A stretch of DNA of 64,000 nucleotides from Spirochaetota bacterium. Lineage in GTDB: Bacteria; Spirochaetota; UBA4802; JAKQUI01. Shown here piece after piece: positions 35,224-43,310 of this stretch (its first letter is position 1; each line of letters begins with the position of its first letter). The notes beneath the pieces were generated by a model. The model saw nothing but the letters and a program-made list of their open reading frames with translations. It was not told the DNA's origin and ran no database searches. The DNA is taken from NCBI GenBank assembly GCA_029562645.1, contig JAKQUI010000072.1, forward strand, positions 55,646 to 119,645. Direction: 5' to 3'. Position numbers and translations under genes: made by a program.

Positions 35224-36276
35224 ATGGCCCCCGAACCCCAGAACCCCTCGCAGTTCGATTCGCTCGACAAGAAGACGCGGCTCATCAAATCCGCGCTGCA
35301 GTTCACCAACGGCGACATGGACAAGGCCAAGCAGATGGCCTCCGGGCAGTATAACGACGTGCGCGTGATCAAGGGGAAGCTCTCGATCGAGAGCTCGATG
35401 GTCTACGGCATCTTCATCATCTTCGTGAACGCGGCGAACCGCTACATCATGAACCTCAACGCCCTGCTGGTCGCCTCGAGCGGCGTGTTCGAGAAATCAA
35501 AGATCTTCGACGGCTGGAAGACCTTCTACGGCGACTACAAAAAGTACGTCGACCGCGAGGGGGACAATGCCCTGGGCTCGTACGACTTCACCACCCACCT
35601 GATCGGGGCCATCGAGGGATACAACCTCTACGACCATCTCGAGGTCGAGAACCTGGACGAGATCACCGAGGACCTGAAGGACATATTCAAAAAATATTTC
35701 AAGGTGGACCGCGTCCAGTGCCAGATCGCGATCGACCCGACGAACTCCCTGGTCATCGACGCCGAGGGCATCCCGATCGAGATGCCCGGGTCGCGCGAGG
35801 GCGGGGCGGACGCGCGCGAGGCCGCGGCCAGCGTCGACCAGCGCATGAACGAGATCGAGTCCCAGGCCGAGCACGTGATCGAGGGCAAGATCATCGTCTC
35901 GCCCATCAAGGGGAAGTACATCAACGACATCAAGGCGGGCGAGTCCCTCAAGGTGGTCCTGACGCGCGACGACGAGATCTCGATGAGCGTGGCCAAGATG
36001 ACCAACGCCATCACCGAGGACGACGAGTTCCTGCCCATGAAGGCGCGCCTCAAGGCGAAGATCCCGCTGCCCGAGGGCGGCTTCGTCCTCTACGGCGTGG
36101 TCGCGAAAAACGTGCTCGTCAAGATCATCGAGGAGGAGGACGTCAAGATCGAGATGGACCAGCAGGCCGCCGAGAAGTCGTCTGAGAAGAGCGACGAGAG
36201 CCGCCTCTTCCTGTACGTGGCCCTCCTATGCGGCGCGATCATCATCATGATCATCCTGCTGATCCGCATCATCTAG
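35224..36276 (+). CDS. Tail-anchored membrane protein, UBA-like N-terminus
   Basis: A 350-residue protein with one membrane helix at the very C-terminus (LFLYVALLCGAIIIMIILLI, residues about 328-348), so the rest faces the cytoplasm. The start (LDKKTRLIKSALQFTNGDMDKAKQMASG) resembles a UBA/TS-N-type three-helix bundle. The middle is alpha/beta (YGDYKKYVDREGDNALGSYDFTTHLIGAIEGYNLYDHLEV), then a charged Glu/Asp-rich region. Last gene of the ATPase/DUF4325 group. Function unknown; the anchor could place the group at the membrane. Confidence 0.65.
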   Translation: MAPEPQNPSQFDSLDKKTRLIKSALQFTNGDMDKAKQMASGQYNDVRVIKGKLSIESSMVYGIFIIFVNAANRYIMNLNALLVASSGVFEKSKIFDGWKTFYGDYKKYVDREGDNALGSYDFTTHLIGAIEGYNLYDHLEVENLDEITEDLKDIFKKYFKVDRVQCQIAIDPTNSLVIDAEGIPIEMPGSREGGADAREAAASVDQRMNEIESQAEHVIEGKIIVSPIKGKYINDIKAGESLKVVLTRDDEISMSVAKMTNAITEDDEFLPMKARLKAKIPLPEGGFVLYGVVAKNVLVKIIEEEDVKIEMDQQAAEKSSEKSDESRLFLYVALLCGAIIIMIILLIRII

Positions 36277-36291
36277 CGCGCCCGCGCCGCC

Positions 36292-36828
36292 ATGCTCGCG
36301 CGCATCGCCCTCATCGCCGCGCTCGCCGTATCGTCTCCCGCGATCGATTTCCCACGGCGCGTCCCGGCCGACGAGACCCTCGCCGTGCCGGGCGTGGGCG
36401 CCGAGCGCATCGTCGTCGGCGACGCCGCCCCGGTCGTGATCGGGCGGCTGGGCGTCCCCGAAGCGAAGGCGCAGTTTCCCGAACGGCGGGAGCTCTTCCG
36501 TGACGTCCTCCTGACGCCCGCGCCGATCACCCTTTTCTTTACCGCCGTATACGAGTACCGGACGCGCCGCGTCGCGGTGTTCATGGATCGCGACCGCGTG
36601 ACGGCGATCGTCGCGCGCACCACGGGACGCGTAACGCCCGAATCGGTGTCGCTCGCGCGCGGTGTGGAGTACTTCATCTTCACCTACGGCAATGCGGGCA
36701 TGCACCCCATCGCGAAGCCGCCCGCGAACACCCTGTTTCTCTACCCGCGCCTGGGGATCGGGATCGTCGACGACAAAAACGACGATACGATTGACATGTT
36801 CATCATCTTCGCGCCCACTGCCCCGTGA
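36292..36828 (+). CDS. Secreted hypothetical protein
   Basis: A 178-residue protein with a short signal peptide (MLARIALIAALAVSSPA). A beta-rich body follows (GVGAERIVVGDAAPVVIGRLGVPEAKAQFPERRELF, later GVEYFIFTYGNAGMHPI). No cysteines and no recognised family. It lies 15 bases after the tail-anchored gene and 28 bases before hypA, so the whole stretch 33.2-37.7 kb may be one transcript. Confidence 0.6.
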   Translation: MLARIALIAALAVSSPAIDFPRRVPADETLAVPGVGAERIVVGDAAPVVIGRLGVPEAKAQFPERRELFRDVLLTPAPITLFFTAVYEYRTRRVAVFMDRDRVTAIVARTTGRVTPESVSLARGVEYFIFTYGNAGMHPIAKPPANTLFLYPRLGIGIVDDKNDDTIDMFIIFAPTAP

Positions 36829-36856
36829 GGCGCGATATATCGAACCGGGGGACGGC

Positions 36857-37216
36857 ATGCACGAACTGTCCGTCATGAGCAACATTCTCGACATCGTCGT
36901 CGAGCACGCGAAGCGGAACAACGCAACGCGGGTGACAAAGATCAACCTCACGGTGGGGGAGCTCTCCGACCTGGTCCCGGAGTGGATGCAGAATTACTTC
37001 GACTTCGTGAGCAAGGACACCATCGCCGACAAGGCCGTGCTCGTGATCGAGCGGCGGCCCGCGGTGCTCCGCTGCCGCGACTGCGCCTTCGAGTTCGCGC
37101 TCGACCGGGAGGCCTTCGACTTCTCGTGCCAGAAGTGCCGCTCGGCCAACATGGAGATCGTGTCCGGCCGCGAGTTCACCGTGAACAGCATCGAGATCGA
37201 CGGAGGCGGAGAATGA
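36857..37216 (+). CDS. hypA: Hydrogenase/urease nickel chaperone HypA
   Basis: A 119-residue nickel and zinc protein. It starts MHELSVMSNILDIV, where His2 and the N-terminus bind nickel. The zinc site is CRDC and CQKC (about residues 75-99). HypA delivers nickel to [NiFe] hydrogenase large subunits. No other hyp or hydrogenase genes are in the window. GGGGGA precedes the ATG. The stop overlaps the next start as ATGA (37213-37216), so translation with the MoaB/MogA gene is coupled. Confidence 0.9.
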   Translation: MHELSVMSNILDIVVEHAKRNNATRVTKINLTVGELSDLVPEWMQNYFDFVSKDTIADKAVLVIERRPAVLRCRDCAFEFALDREAFDFSCQKCRSANMEIVSGREFTVNSIEIDGGGE

Positions 37217-37722
37217 TCAGCGTGGGCGTCATCACCGTGAGCGACCGGTCGTCGCGCGGCGAGCGGGAGGACGCGTCCGGTCCCGCGATCCGGGAGTGGG
37301 CCGAGGCGCACGGGTATGCCGTCGCGCGTGAGACGATCGTGCCGGACGAGCGCGACGCCATCACACGGGCGCTCGTCGACTATTCCGACGCGGGCGTCGA
37401 GCTCATCCTCACCACCGGCGGCACGGGATTCGCGCCGCGCGACGTGACGCCCGAGGCGACATGCGCGGTCATCGACCGCCCCGCGCCCGGCTTCGCGGAG
37501 GCCATGCGCGCGAAGTCGCTCGCGATCACGCCGCACGCCATGCTCTCGCGCGCCGCGAGCGGCATCCGAAAACGCAGCCTCATCATCAACCTCCCGGGCA
37601 GCCCCAAGGCGGTGCGCGAGAACCTCGGCTTCATCGAGGCGGCGATCCCCCATGCCATCGAACTCCTGAGAGGCGAGGTGAAGGACTGCGGGACACCCCC
37701 TTCCGATCTCCCCCTTCGTTAG
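37213..37722 (+). CDS. MoaB/MogA-family molybdopterin adenylyltransferase-like protein
   Basis: A 169-residue protein of the MoaB/MogA fold that adenylates molybdopterin before metal insertion. Motifs: ITVSDRSSRGEREDASGPAI at the N-terminus, LTTGGTGFAPRDVTPEAT for the nucleotide/pterin loop, then AMLSRAASGIRKRSLIINLPGSPKAV. Which of the two paralogues it is cannot be settled. It overlaps hypA by four bases. The last residues are Pro-rich and run into a hairpin at the 3' end. Confidence 0.87.
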   Translation: MISVGVITVSDRSSRGEREDASGPAIREWAEAHGYAVARETIVPDERDAITRALVDYSDAGVELILTTGGTGFAPRDVTPEATCAVIDRPAPGFAEAMRAKSLAITPHAMLSRAASGIRKRSLIINLPGSPKAVRENLGFIEAAIPHAIELLRGEVKDCGTPPSDLPLR

Positions 37723-37728
37723 GGGGAG
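37708..37728. terminator. Hairpin between convergent genes
   Basis: 7-bp stem CTCCCCC/GGGGGAG with loop TTCGTTA, overlapping the moaB stop and facing the TRIC gene end. No U-tract. Candidate two-way terminator. Confidence 0.35.
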
Positions 37729-37751
37729 GAATGGTTATATCACAGCGCCTT

Positions 37752-38408
37752 CTAGTCCTTCGTCCGTCGTCGGCGGGTCATTTGCGTAGGGGATTCGGGG
37801 AGCGATTTCACCTTGGGAAGTGAAAGATCGAACCGCATGGCGAGGAGACGGCAGAGGATGGTGACGCCGATGCAGACGCCCAGGACGGCCACGCGGGGCG
37901 CGCCCGCGGCATTGACGGCCGCCATCGCCGCGCAGCCGATGATCACGGCCGTGGCGTAGAAATCGCTGCGGATCACCATCGGGATCTCGGACACCAGGAT
38001 GTCGCGGATAACGCCTCCGCCGGTCGCGGTGAGCGTTCCCAGGAGGATGACGCCCATGAAACCGAAGCCCATATCGACGCCCTTGATGCCCCCGATGCCC
38101 GCGAACACCCCCAGCCCCACGGCGTCGGCGAACAGGACGATGTCCCAGCGGCGCGCGATGCGCGGCGCTAAAAAGTACACCGCGATCCCGCCGGCGATGC
38201 AGACGAAAAAGTATATCTCGTTTCTCAATGCGGCCGGCGGCAGCGAGCCGCACAGGATGTCGCGCACGATGCCGCCGCCGATCCCCGTCATGGTGGCCAG
38301 CACCATCAGCCCCAGGAGATCGAGCTCGTACTTGACGGCCTTGAACGCACCGGATATGGCGAAGGCCAGGGTGCCGAAGAGATCGAGCAGAACAAGCGCA
38401 TTTTCCAT
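37752..38408 (-). CDS. TRIC-family cation channel protein (UPF0126/YadS-like)
   Basis: A 218-residue inner-membrane protein with seven helices in two repeats. Each repeat holds the family glycine motif: GIGGGIVRDILCG and ATGGGVIRDILV. The start MENALVLLDLFGTLAFAISGAFKAVKYELD is typical. TRIC family members form potassium-permeable channels; the bacterial role is not well known. I use the ATG at 38408 although the frame stays open upstream, because family proteins begin here and the upstream part is low-complexity and charged. The C-terminal tail is Arg/Lys-rich. Confidence 0.87.
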   Translation of the reverse strand: MENALVLLDLFGTLAFAISGAFKAVKYELDLLGLMVLATMTGIGGGIVRDILCGSLPPAALRNEIYFFVCIAGGIAVYFLAPRIARRWDIVLFADAVGLGVFAGIGGIKGVDMGFGFMGVILLGTLTATGGGVIRDILVSEIPMVIRSDFYATAVIIGCAAMAAVNAAGAPRVAVLGVCIGVTILCRLLAMRFDLSLPKVKSLPESPTQMTRRRRTKD

Positions 38409-38597
38409 CGTGGTGATGTGCCATGGCCGGACGAAAATGTCAAGGCAAAGCGAGCATCGTGTTGATTGCGCCAGCACCGTGCCAAGAGTCGGTTCGCGCG
38501 ACCATCGTGCGTCAATAATCTCGGCGCTGTGCATCGTCCCGCGAAGCGCTGTTCGCACGATTCCTGCACCGGCGGGCGCCGCCGGATGAGAGGGCCC

Positions 38598-39446
38598 ATG
38601 AGCGCGACGCTGATCATCCTGCTCGCCGTCCTCGCGATGGGCGCGCTTGCCGTCGCATGCGCGTCGCGTCGGGCGGTCGTCGTCCACCAGGCGCCCTGCG
38701 GCGACGCGACGCTTCGCGTGGAAAAGCGCCGGGAGATGGTGGAGCTTGCCTGGCAGGACCGCTTCGATCTCGCCCTCATGCGCCCGGGCGCGAACACGGC
38801 CGTCCGGCTCACCGGAAACGTCGGCGTCCTGCCGCGGGCGAAGCGCTACCGCGACATGATCGCGATCGCCGACTTCCGCGAGGGGTCCCGGCCCGCCATG
38901 GGCGAGCTCTTTACCACGCACTATATCAGCCCGCGCCGCATTACCCGAGAAGAATTCGACGAGGTGTGCCGCGTGTACCGCCACCGGCGGGCGGAGTGGT
39001 CCGTGATCGCGCCGTCGATCGGCCTGCTGGTGTACGGCGAGCAGCGCATGTTCCACGAGGTGTTCGACTGCGGGAGCGGGCTGTACCTCTATACCGACCT
39101 CGACGGGAACATCCTGATCACGGACGATCCCGCCTACGAGTCGCTTTCGCGCATCGCCGAGCGCCGCCACATGAACCACGTGGCGTTTTTTACCGACGAC
39201 AACCGCCTGATATTCCGGACCGGCCGCATCGTCTCCGGCGTCGAGAACGACCTGTTCGGGCGACCGTCGAAACGGGTCGCCTACAGCGGTATCGCCGGCA
39301 TCGCCGACTACGCGAACCATGTCGATGTCCGCTGGTGCGACCTGCTCTACGAAACGGACCGCACCGGCATCAACGCATCCCTGCTTCGCTCCGCGAAAAA
39401 CCGCGACGGGAAGCGGCTGGATGAGATCTTCCGGGCGGCGGACTGA
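38598..39446 (+). CDS. Membrane-anchored hypothetical protein
   Basis: A 282-residue protein with an N-terminal membrane helix (ATLIILLAVLAMGALAVAC), Cys18 being a weak lipobox candidate. The rest is probably outside the cytoplasm: GEQRMFHEVFDCGSGLYLYTDLDGNILITDD and HVDVRWCDLLYETDRTGINA. No family recognised. The start at ATG 38598 gives the cleanest signal; an ATG at 38586 is also in frame. It is followed 33 bases later by the hydrolase gene. Confidence 0.6.
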   Translation: MSATLIILLAVLAMGALAVACASRRAVVVHQAPCGDATLRVEKRREMVELAWQDRFDLALMRPGANTAVRLTGNVGVLPRAKRYRDMIAIADFREGSRPAMGELFTTHYISPRRITREEFDEVCRVYRHRRAEWSVIAPSIGLLVYGEQRMFHEVFDCGSGLYLYTDLDGNILITDDPAYESLSRIAERRHMNHVAFFTDDNRLIFRTGRIVSGVENDLFGRPSKRVAYSGIAGIADYANHVDVRWCDLLYETDRTGINASLLRSAKNRDGKRLDEIFRAAD

Positions 39447-39479
39447 GGTGCGGGAGGATATCGCATTCGGGCGCGTCGC

Positions 39480-40412
39480 ATGATCAGAAACCATGTCATC
39501 GGATTATTCTGTGTCGGTGCTGTTGCGCTTTGCGCCTTCGCCGTCATCGGCATCGCCGCCACGGACGATATCGCCATACCCACGCCGTTTCCCGGCAGAT
39601 ACATCGACATCGAAGGCGAAACGATTCGATTCCATCAGGCGGGCGCCGGACGCGACGTGTTGCTGGTGCACGGCCTCCCCGGCTCCATCGAGGAATGGGA
39701 GCCGGTCTTCGGCCTCCTGGCGACGCGCTACCGCGTGATCGCCTACGACCGTCCGGGCCAGGGTTTCAGCAGCGCGCGCAGCGACGATTTCAGCATCCAG
39801 CGAAACGCGACACTTGCGCTCGCTCTCATCACACGGCTTTCATTGCGCAATGTCATCGCGGTGGGGCACTCCTACGGAGGCGGGGTGATCCTGGCGCTCG
39901 CCGTCCATAACCCGCCGGAGATCGCGGCCTACCTGTCGATCGCCGGATCGAGCCGGCCCCGCGGCGGCGCGATGGCGTTTTCGCACATCACCGCGCTTCC
40001 CGTCATCGGGCGCGGCATCGCCGCCTGCGACGCGCGAGTGCGTGCGGGCGAAATGGTCGCGGAGGGTATCCGGTACGCCTTTCATCCCAACGACTCGTCC
40101 CTGCCCGCCGATTACATCGAAACCCGCCTGCGGATATGGCTGCAAACGAAGGTGCTGGTGTCGATGGCGAAGGAGGATGTGGCCTACGACGCAGGCATGG
40201 GGAAGCTTACGCCCTTGTATTCGAAGATTAGAAAGCCGCTGGTGATCCTTCACGGCGACAGGGACCGCAATGTCCCCGTCGCAGATTCGGTACGCCTTCA
40301 TGAGGCCGTGCCGTCGTCGCGCCTCATCATCCTCCGGAATACCGGACACATGGCGCAGTATGCGAATCCGGCGGCCGTGGTGACGGCGGTTGATTCCCTC
40401 GGCCGCCGGTGA
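39480..40412 (+). CDS. Exported or membrane-anchored alpha/beta hydrolase
   Basis: A 310-residue protein with an N-terminal membrane segment (MIRNHVIGLFCVGAVALCAF) then an alpha/beta-hydrolase fold. The oxyanion region is LLVHGLPGSIEEWEPVF. The nucleophile elbow is AVGHSYGGGVIL (Ser). The acid is in ILHGDRDRNVP (Asp) and the base in ILRNTGHMAQYANP (His). Likely an esterase, lipase or epoxide hydrolase; substrate unknown. The catalytic triad is complete. It is the downstream gene of the pair with the 38598 protein and convergent with the FecR lipoprotein gene. Confidence 0.8.
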   Translation: MIRNHVIGLFCVGAVALCAFAVIGIAATDDIAIPTPFPGRYIDIEGETIRFHQAGAGRDVLLVHGLPGSIEEWEPVFGLLATRYRVIAYDRPGQGFSSARSDDFSIQRNATLALALITRLSLRNVIAVGHSYGGGVILALAVHNPPEIAAYLSIAGSSRPRGGAMAFSHITALPVIGRGIAACDARVRAGEMVAEGIRYAFHPNDSSLPADYIETRLRIWLQTKVLVSMAKEDVAYDAGMGKLTPLYSKIRKPLVILHGDRDRNVPVADSVRLHEAVPSSRLIILRNTGHMAQYANPAAVVTAVDSLGRR

Positions 40413-40422
40413 GAGAGACCGA

Positions 40423-41436
40423 CTACTGCATCACCACATTCACGACGGCCGTCTTGGGCACGCTGATGATGCCGTTGACGGTGTGGATGCGCAGGTGCGT
40501 CCCGCTCTGCCCGATCACCGCACCGATGAGGACCGAGCCGTCTTCCATGTTCACCCGCTCGAGCTTGTTGTAGTACTCGCGGATTTGCTTCTCCGTCTTG
40601 AGGACCGGCGGTTTATTGTCGGCGGGCGCCGCCGATTTCTTCTCATCCGGTTTTTTCCCGGCATCGGCGACCGTCGCGGCCTTGTCGTCGCCTGCGGGCT
40701 TCTGGCTCGCGGCATCCGGCGCCGAGGCGACGCCGGCTTTCTTCTCGTACTCGGTCGTCTTCTCTCGGAGCGTTCCGGCGTCCTGCTTCAGCTTTTCGAT
40801 GGCCGGCGCGTCAAGTTTCGCTTTCTCCTTCTCCTTCTTGTCGGGTGCGAGGGTGATGGTGTCGCCCTCCACGAGTGTGTCGGCGAGCTCGGGCTTCGTG
40901 GTTGATTTGATCTCGACCTTCCCCTCGACCACGTCGAGCTTGGTGAGCTGCCGGTCCTTCTCCGTAAATGTGTTGACCGAGAACTCCGTGCCCCGAACGG
41001 CGATCACGTAGGTCGGCGTCGATACGGATATCGCCCTGTCCATTGCCAGTTTTTTGATGATGACGAATATCCTCCCGCCCGTCAGGCCCATAGTGGCGTT
41101 GGTGATGTTCCCGCCGGGATCAACCGTGCGCGCGTTGACCGTGAACTTCGTATTCTCGTAAATCCGCACGGCGGACTGGTTCCCCGCGTACAGGTCCACG
41201 GTTGTCTGCTTCTCGGTAACGATGGTGTCCCCGGCGTTCACCGTTGCGTCCGGCTTGAGATCCGTGGTCACGGCCCCGGAAACGAGTGTAGCCTTCCCGT
41301 GCACCGCGAGTATACGCATGGAAAACTGGTCCTTCTTTACGCACGATATCAACATTCCGCCAATGACGACACTTGCGATTGCTGCGATGAACCAGGCTCT
41401 TTTTGACCATGATGATGAACTGGTGATGCGTTGCAT
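40423..41436 (-). CDS. FecR-domain lipoprotein
   Basis: A 337-residue predicted lipoprotein: signal with lipobox LISC (about Cys32). FecR-like beta domain (residues 40-180): GDTIVTEKQTTVDLYAGNQSAVRIYENTKF, GGRIFVIIKKL, TPTYVIAVRGTEFSV. A long Lys/Ala/Glu-rich linker (200-280) follows, then a C-terminal module EDGSVLIGAVIGQSGTHLRIHTVNGIISVP that aligns with the tail of the next three small proteins. GGAGG lies before the ATG at 41436. Not a classical FecR anti-sigma: no membrane helix beyond the lipid anchor and no sigma factor next to it. First gene beside an AT-rich island. Confidence 0.75.
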   Translation of the reverse strand: MQRITSSSSWSKRAWFIAAIASVVIGGMLISCVKKDQFSMRILAVHGKATLVSGAVTTDLKPDATVNAGDTIVTEKQTTVDLYAGNQSAVRIYENTKFTVNARTVDPGGNITNATMGLTGGRIFVIIKKLAMDRAISVSTPTYVIAVRGTEFSVNTFTEKDRQLTKLDVVEGKVEIKSTTKPELADTLVEGDTITLAPDKKEKEKAKLDAPAIEKLKQDAGTLREKTTEYEKKAGVASAPDAASQKPAGDDKAATVADAGKKPDEKKSAAPADNKPPVLKTEKQIREYYNKLERVNMEDGSVLIGAVIGQSGTHLRIHTVNGIISVPKTAVVNVVMQ

Positions 41437-41457
41437 GGCAACCTCCAAATGGTGTGT

Positions 41458-42234
41458 TTATTTATATTTGATTTCTTTGATGTTCTTTTTTTCGATCGTC
41501 ATTGTCGTGTATTTCGTCTTCACGGTGATGTTTGTGCGGCTCTGATTGACTATCGCTCCACGGATTTCACTGCCATCGTTCAAGTGAATGGTGTTTTCGG
41601 ATTCTTTTGGCTTTGACTTTGAAGCTTTTACATTTAATGATTTTAGCCTATTAAGACGTGTGATAGCTAATTGATATTTTGCTGTTTCATTTGGATGATT
41701 CACCATCTCCTGCTCCAATCTATCAATAGCATCAATTACATTTGCCCCTCTTGTAACAATAAATTCAGCATTTGACGTCTTATACTCTCCCTTAAACGCA
41801 TATTGACTTATTAAAGGCATGCCATCAATATTTCGGTTTAAATCTGCACCCTTATCTAATAGCATCTGAATTACATTGATATTACTCTCATTGACCGCTT
41901 GATATATAGCACTGTCAGGATTGGTTCCTTTATCCAACAACAGCTTAATTATTTCATTATTTTTACCCCATACTGCATATACCAAAGGTCCTTTATTCAA
42001 ATATTTGACATTTAAATCAGCGCCTTTATCCACCAACAGCTTTACTATTTCATAGTTTCCCTTCCACGCTGCTCGATGTACAGAATAACTCTCATTTGGA
42101 TTCGTACCTTTTTCCAATAAGATTTTTACTTGATTGACATTATTATCCTCAACTGCGGTGTACAATGATACACAGCCCGTGATTAGGATGATTGTAGAAA
42201 TTACTATTACAGCTATTATTGTACCCACTCTCAT
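41458..42234 (-). CDS. Ankyrin-repeat lipoprotein with shared C-terminal tail
   Basis: A 258-residue lipoprotein: signal then ITGC lipobox (about Cys20). About five ankyrin repeats (residues 25-150; VNQVKILLEKGTNPNE, YEIVKLLVDKGADLN, NEIIKLLLDKGTNPD, INVIQMLLDKGADLN), a linker, and the tail LNDGSEIRGAIVNQSRTNIT with KTKYTTMTIEKKNIKEIKYK. GGAGGG is eight bases before the ATG at 42234. Ankyrin repeats bind proteins. Codon use is far more AT-rich than in the flanking genes, suggesting a transferred or fast-evolving island. Confidence 0.8.
   Translation of the reverse strand: MRVGTIIAVIVISTIILITGCVSLYTAVEDNNVNQVKILLEKGTNPNESYSVHRAAWKGNYEIVKLLVDKGADLNVKYLNKGPLVYAVWGKNNEIIKLLLDKGTNPDSAIYQAVNESNINVIQMLLDKGADLNRNIDGMPLISQYAFKGEYKTSNAEFIVTRGANVIDAIDRLEQEMVNHPNETAKYQLAITRLNRLKSLNVKASKSKPKESENTIHLNDGSEIRGAIVNQSRTNITVKTKYTTMTIEKKNIKEIKYK
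41461..41583 (-). repeat. DNA repeat encoding the shared tail, copy 1
   Basis: About 120 bases encoding DGSEIRG to the C-terminus of the ankyrin lipoprotein. They match copies at 42320 and 43022 at most positions, including third codon positions. Confidence 0.75.
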
Positions 42235-42316
42235 TGTCACCCTCCGTAAGAATTGTGAATATTTATTGATTCCCACTCAATGATTTCTCATCATAGCTAA
42301 TACAACGCGGAGTGAT

Positions 42317-42949
42317 TCACTTATACTTGATCTCTTTTATATTCTTCTTCTCGATCGTCATTGTCGTGTATTTCGTCTTCACGGTGATCGACGTTCGGTT
42401 CTGGTTCACGATCTCGCCACGGATTTCACTACCGTCGTTCATGAAGATGGTATTTTCGTTGGACCCAGCCGTTGATCCAGCCGGCCTGGTTTTTTTCCAT
42501 TCATGCAATAGGGCACTGTTCTGTTTCCAGGCTCCCGTATTCCCGGAAGGATTCTTAATGATCAAATCGTCGAAGGCGGCAATCGCCACATCGATACTGG
42601 CGCCCCTGCTGATGAGATACTTAGCCGTATCATGGTTACCGCGATCTATAGCCCAAAAGAGCGGCGTCGCCGTCTGTTGCGTTAGTGAATTCGTGCTTTG
42701 TCGATCTATGCTTGCCCCCTTGTCCAGTAGGAGCTTCGCCAAGTCGGTCTTGCCGTAATATGCGGTGAAGGTTAAGGGGGACATGCCGAATGCCGCTTTA
42801 TTCACATCTTCCCCTTGCTCTAAAAAGGTTTTCACCTTTTCAATATCTCCATCTTTCATGGCTTGCCACATTGGCGATACACAGCCATTGAATAACGATG
42901 CCATGGCTATTGAAAGCATCGCGTGTATCACGTGTTGCCTATAACTCAT
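42317..42949 (-). CDS. Ankyrin-repeat lipoprotein with shared C-terminal tail (second)
   Basis: A 210-residue predicted lipoprotein (ATG at 42949 after GGAG; lipobox FNGC). Two to three ankyrin repeats: MWQAMKDGDIEKVKTFLEQGEDVN, MSPLTFTAYYGKTDLAKLLLDKGASID, TPLFWAIDRGNHDTAKYLISRGASID. A Ser/Thr-rich linker precedes the tail MNDGSEIRGEIVNQNRTSIT with KTKYTTMTIEKKNIKEIKYK. It is upstream of the first ankyrin lipoprotein on the same strand. The ankyrin parts are only loosely alike while the tails are nearly identical. Confidence 0.8.
   Translation of the reverse strand: MSYRQHVIHAMLSIAMASLFNGCVSPMWQAMKDGDIEKVKTFLEQGEDVNKAAFGMSPLTFTAYYGKTDLAKLLLDKGASIDRQSTNSLTQQTATPLFWAIDRGNHDTAKYLISRGASIDVAIAAFDDLIIKNPSGNTGAWKQNSALLHEWKKTRPAGSTAGSNENTIFMNDGSEIRGEIVNQNRTSITVKTKYTTMTIEKKNIKEIKYK
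42320..42443 (-). repeat. DNA repeat encoding the shared tail, copy 2
   Basis: Same element as at 41461 and 43022; the run CGATCGTCATTGTCGTGTAT is identical in copies 1 and 2. Confidence 0.75.
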
Positions 42950-43018
42950 TTCATGCTCCAGAAATAATGACAATTAAGGGCTTCGTCTAATCACTGAAAG
43001 ATTTTCTCGGTTTTCATC

Positions 43019-43300
43019 CTATTTATACTTTATCTCCCTTATATTCTTCTTCTCGATCGTCATCGTCGTGTATTTCGTCTTCACGGTGATCGCCGTGCGA
43101 TTCTGGTTCACGATCTCGCCGCGTATTTCGCTGCCGTCGACCATGTAAATAATATTCCCCACATCACTATTCTTGAACGTTGACGGTGCTGCTTGATCAA
43201 ACATAATTACATGATTTCCGGAATAACTTCTTTTTACCGGTGTACAAAAGGAAACAGATACAACGAGAATTATTACACCAATGAATGCTCTATGGTTCAT
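43019..43300 (-). CDS. Small lipoprotein made mostly of the shared tail
   Basis: A 93-residue protein: signal peptide with VSFC as likely lipobox (Cys19), a short spacer (TPVKRSYSGNHVIMFDQ and on), then the tail MVDGSEIRGEIVNQNRTAIT with KTKYTTMTIEKKNIREIKYK. No ankyrin repeats. This is the smallest form and shows the tail can stand alone. GAGGT precedes the ATG. The upstream gene stops 10 bases before, so the two are probably co-transcribed. Confidence 0.75.
   Translation of the reverse strand: MNHRAFIGVIILVVSVSFCTPVKRSYSGNHVIMFDQAAPSTFKNSDVGNIIYMVDGSEIRGEIVNQNRTAITVKTKYTTMTIEKKNIREIKYK
43022..43143 (-). repeat. DNA repeat encoding the shared tail, copy 3
   Basis: Third copy of the element, closest to copy 2 over its whole length. 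Confidence 0.75.
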
Positions 43301-43310
43301 ATCAAATACC

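Noticed and set aside
39465..39480. GGGAGG followed by an in-frame ATT as start of the alpha/beta hydrolase
   Set aside because: ATT starts are very rare and the ATG at 39480 gives a clean membrane segment; kept the ATG.
38409..39494. Upstream extension of the TRIC gene frame to 580 codons
   Set aside because: Upstream part overlaps two clear plus-strand genes and does not look like the family; start placed at 38408.
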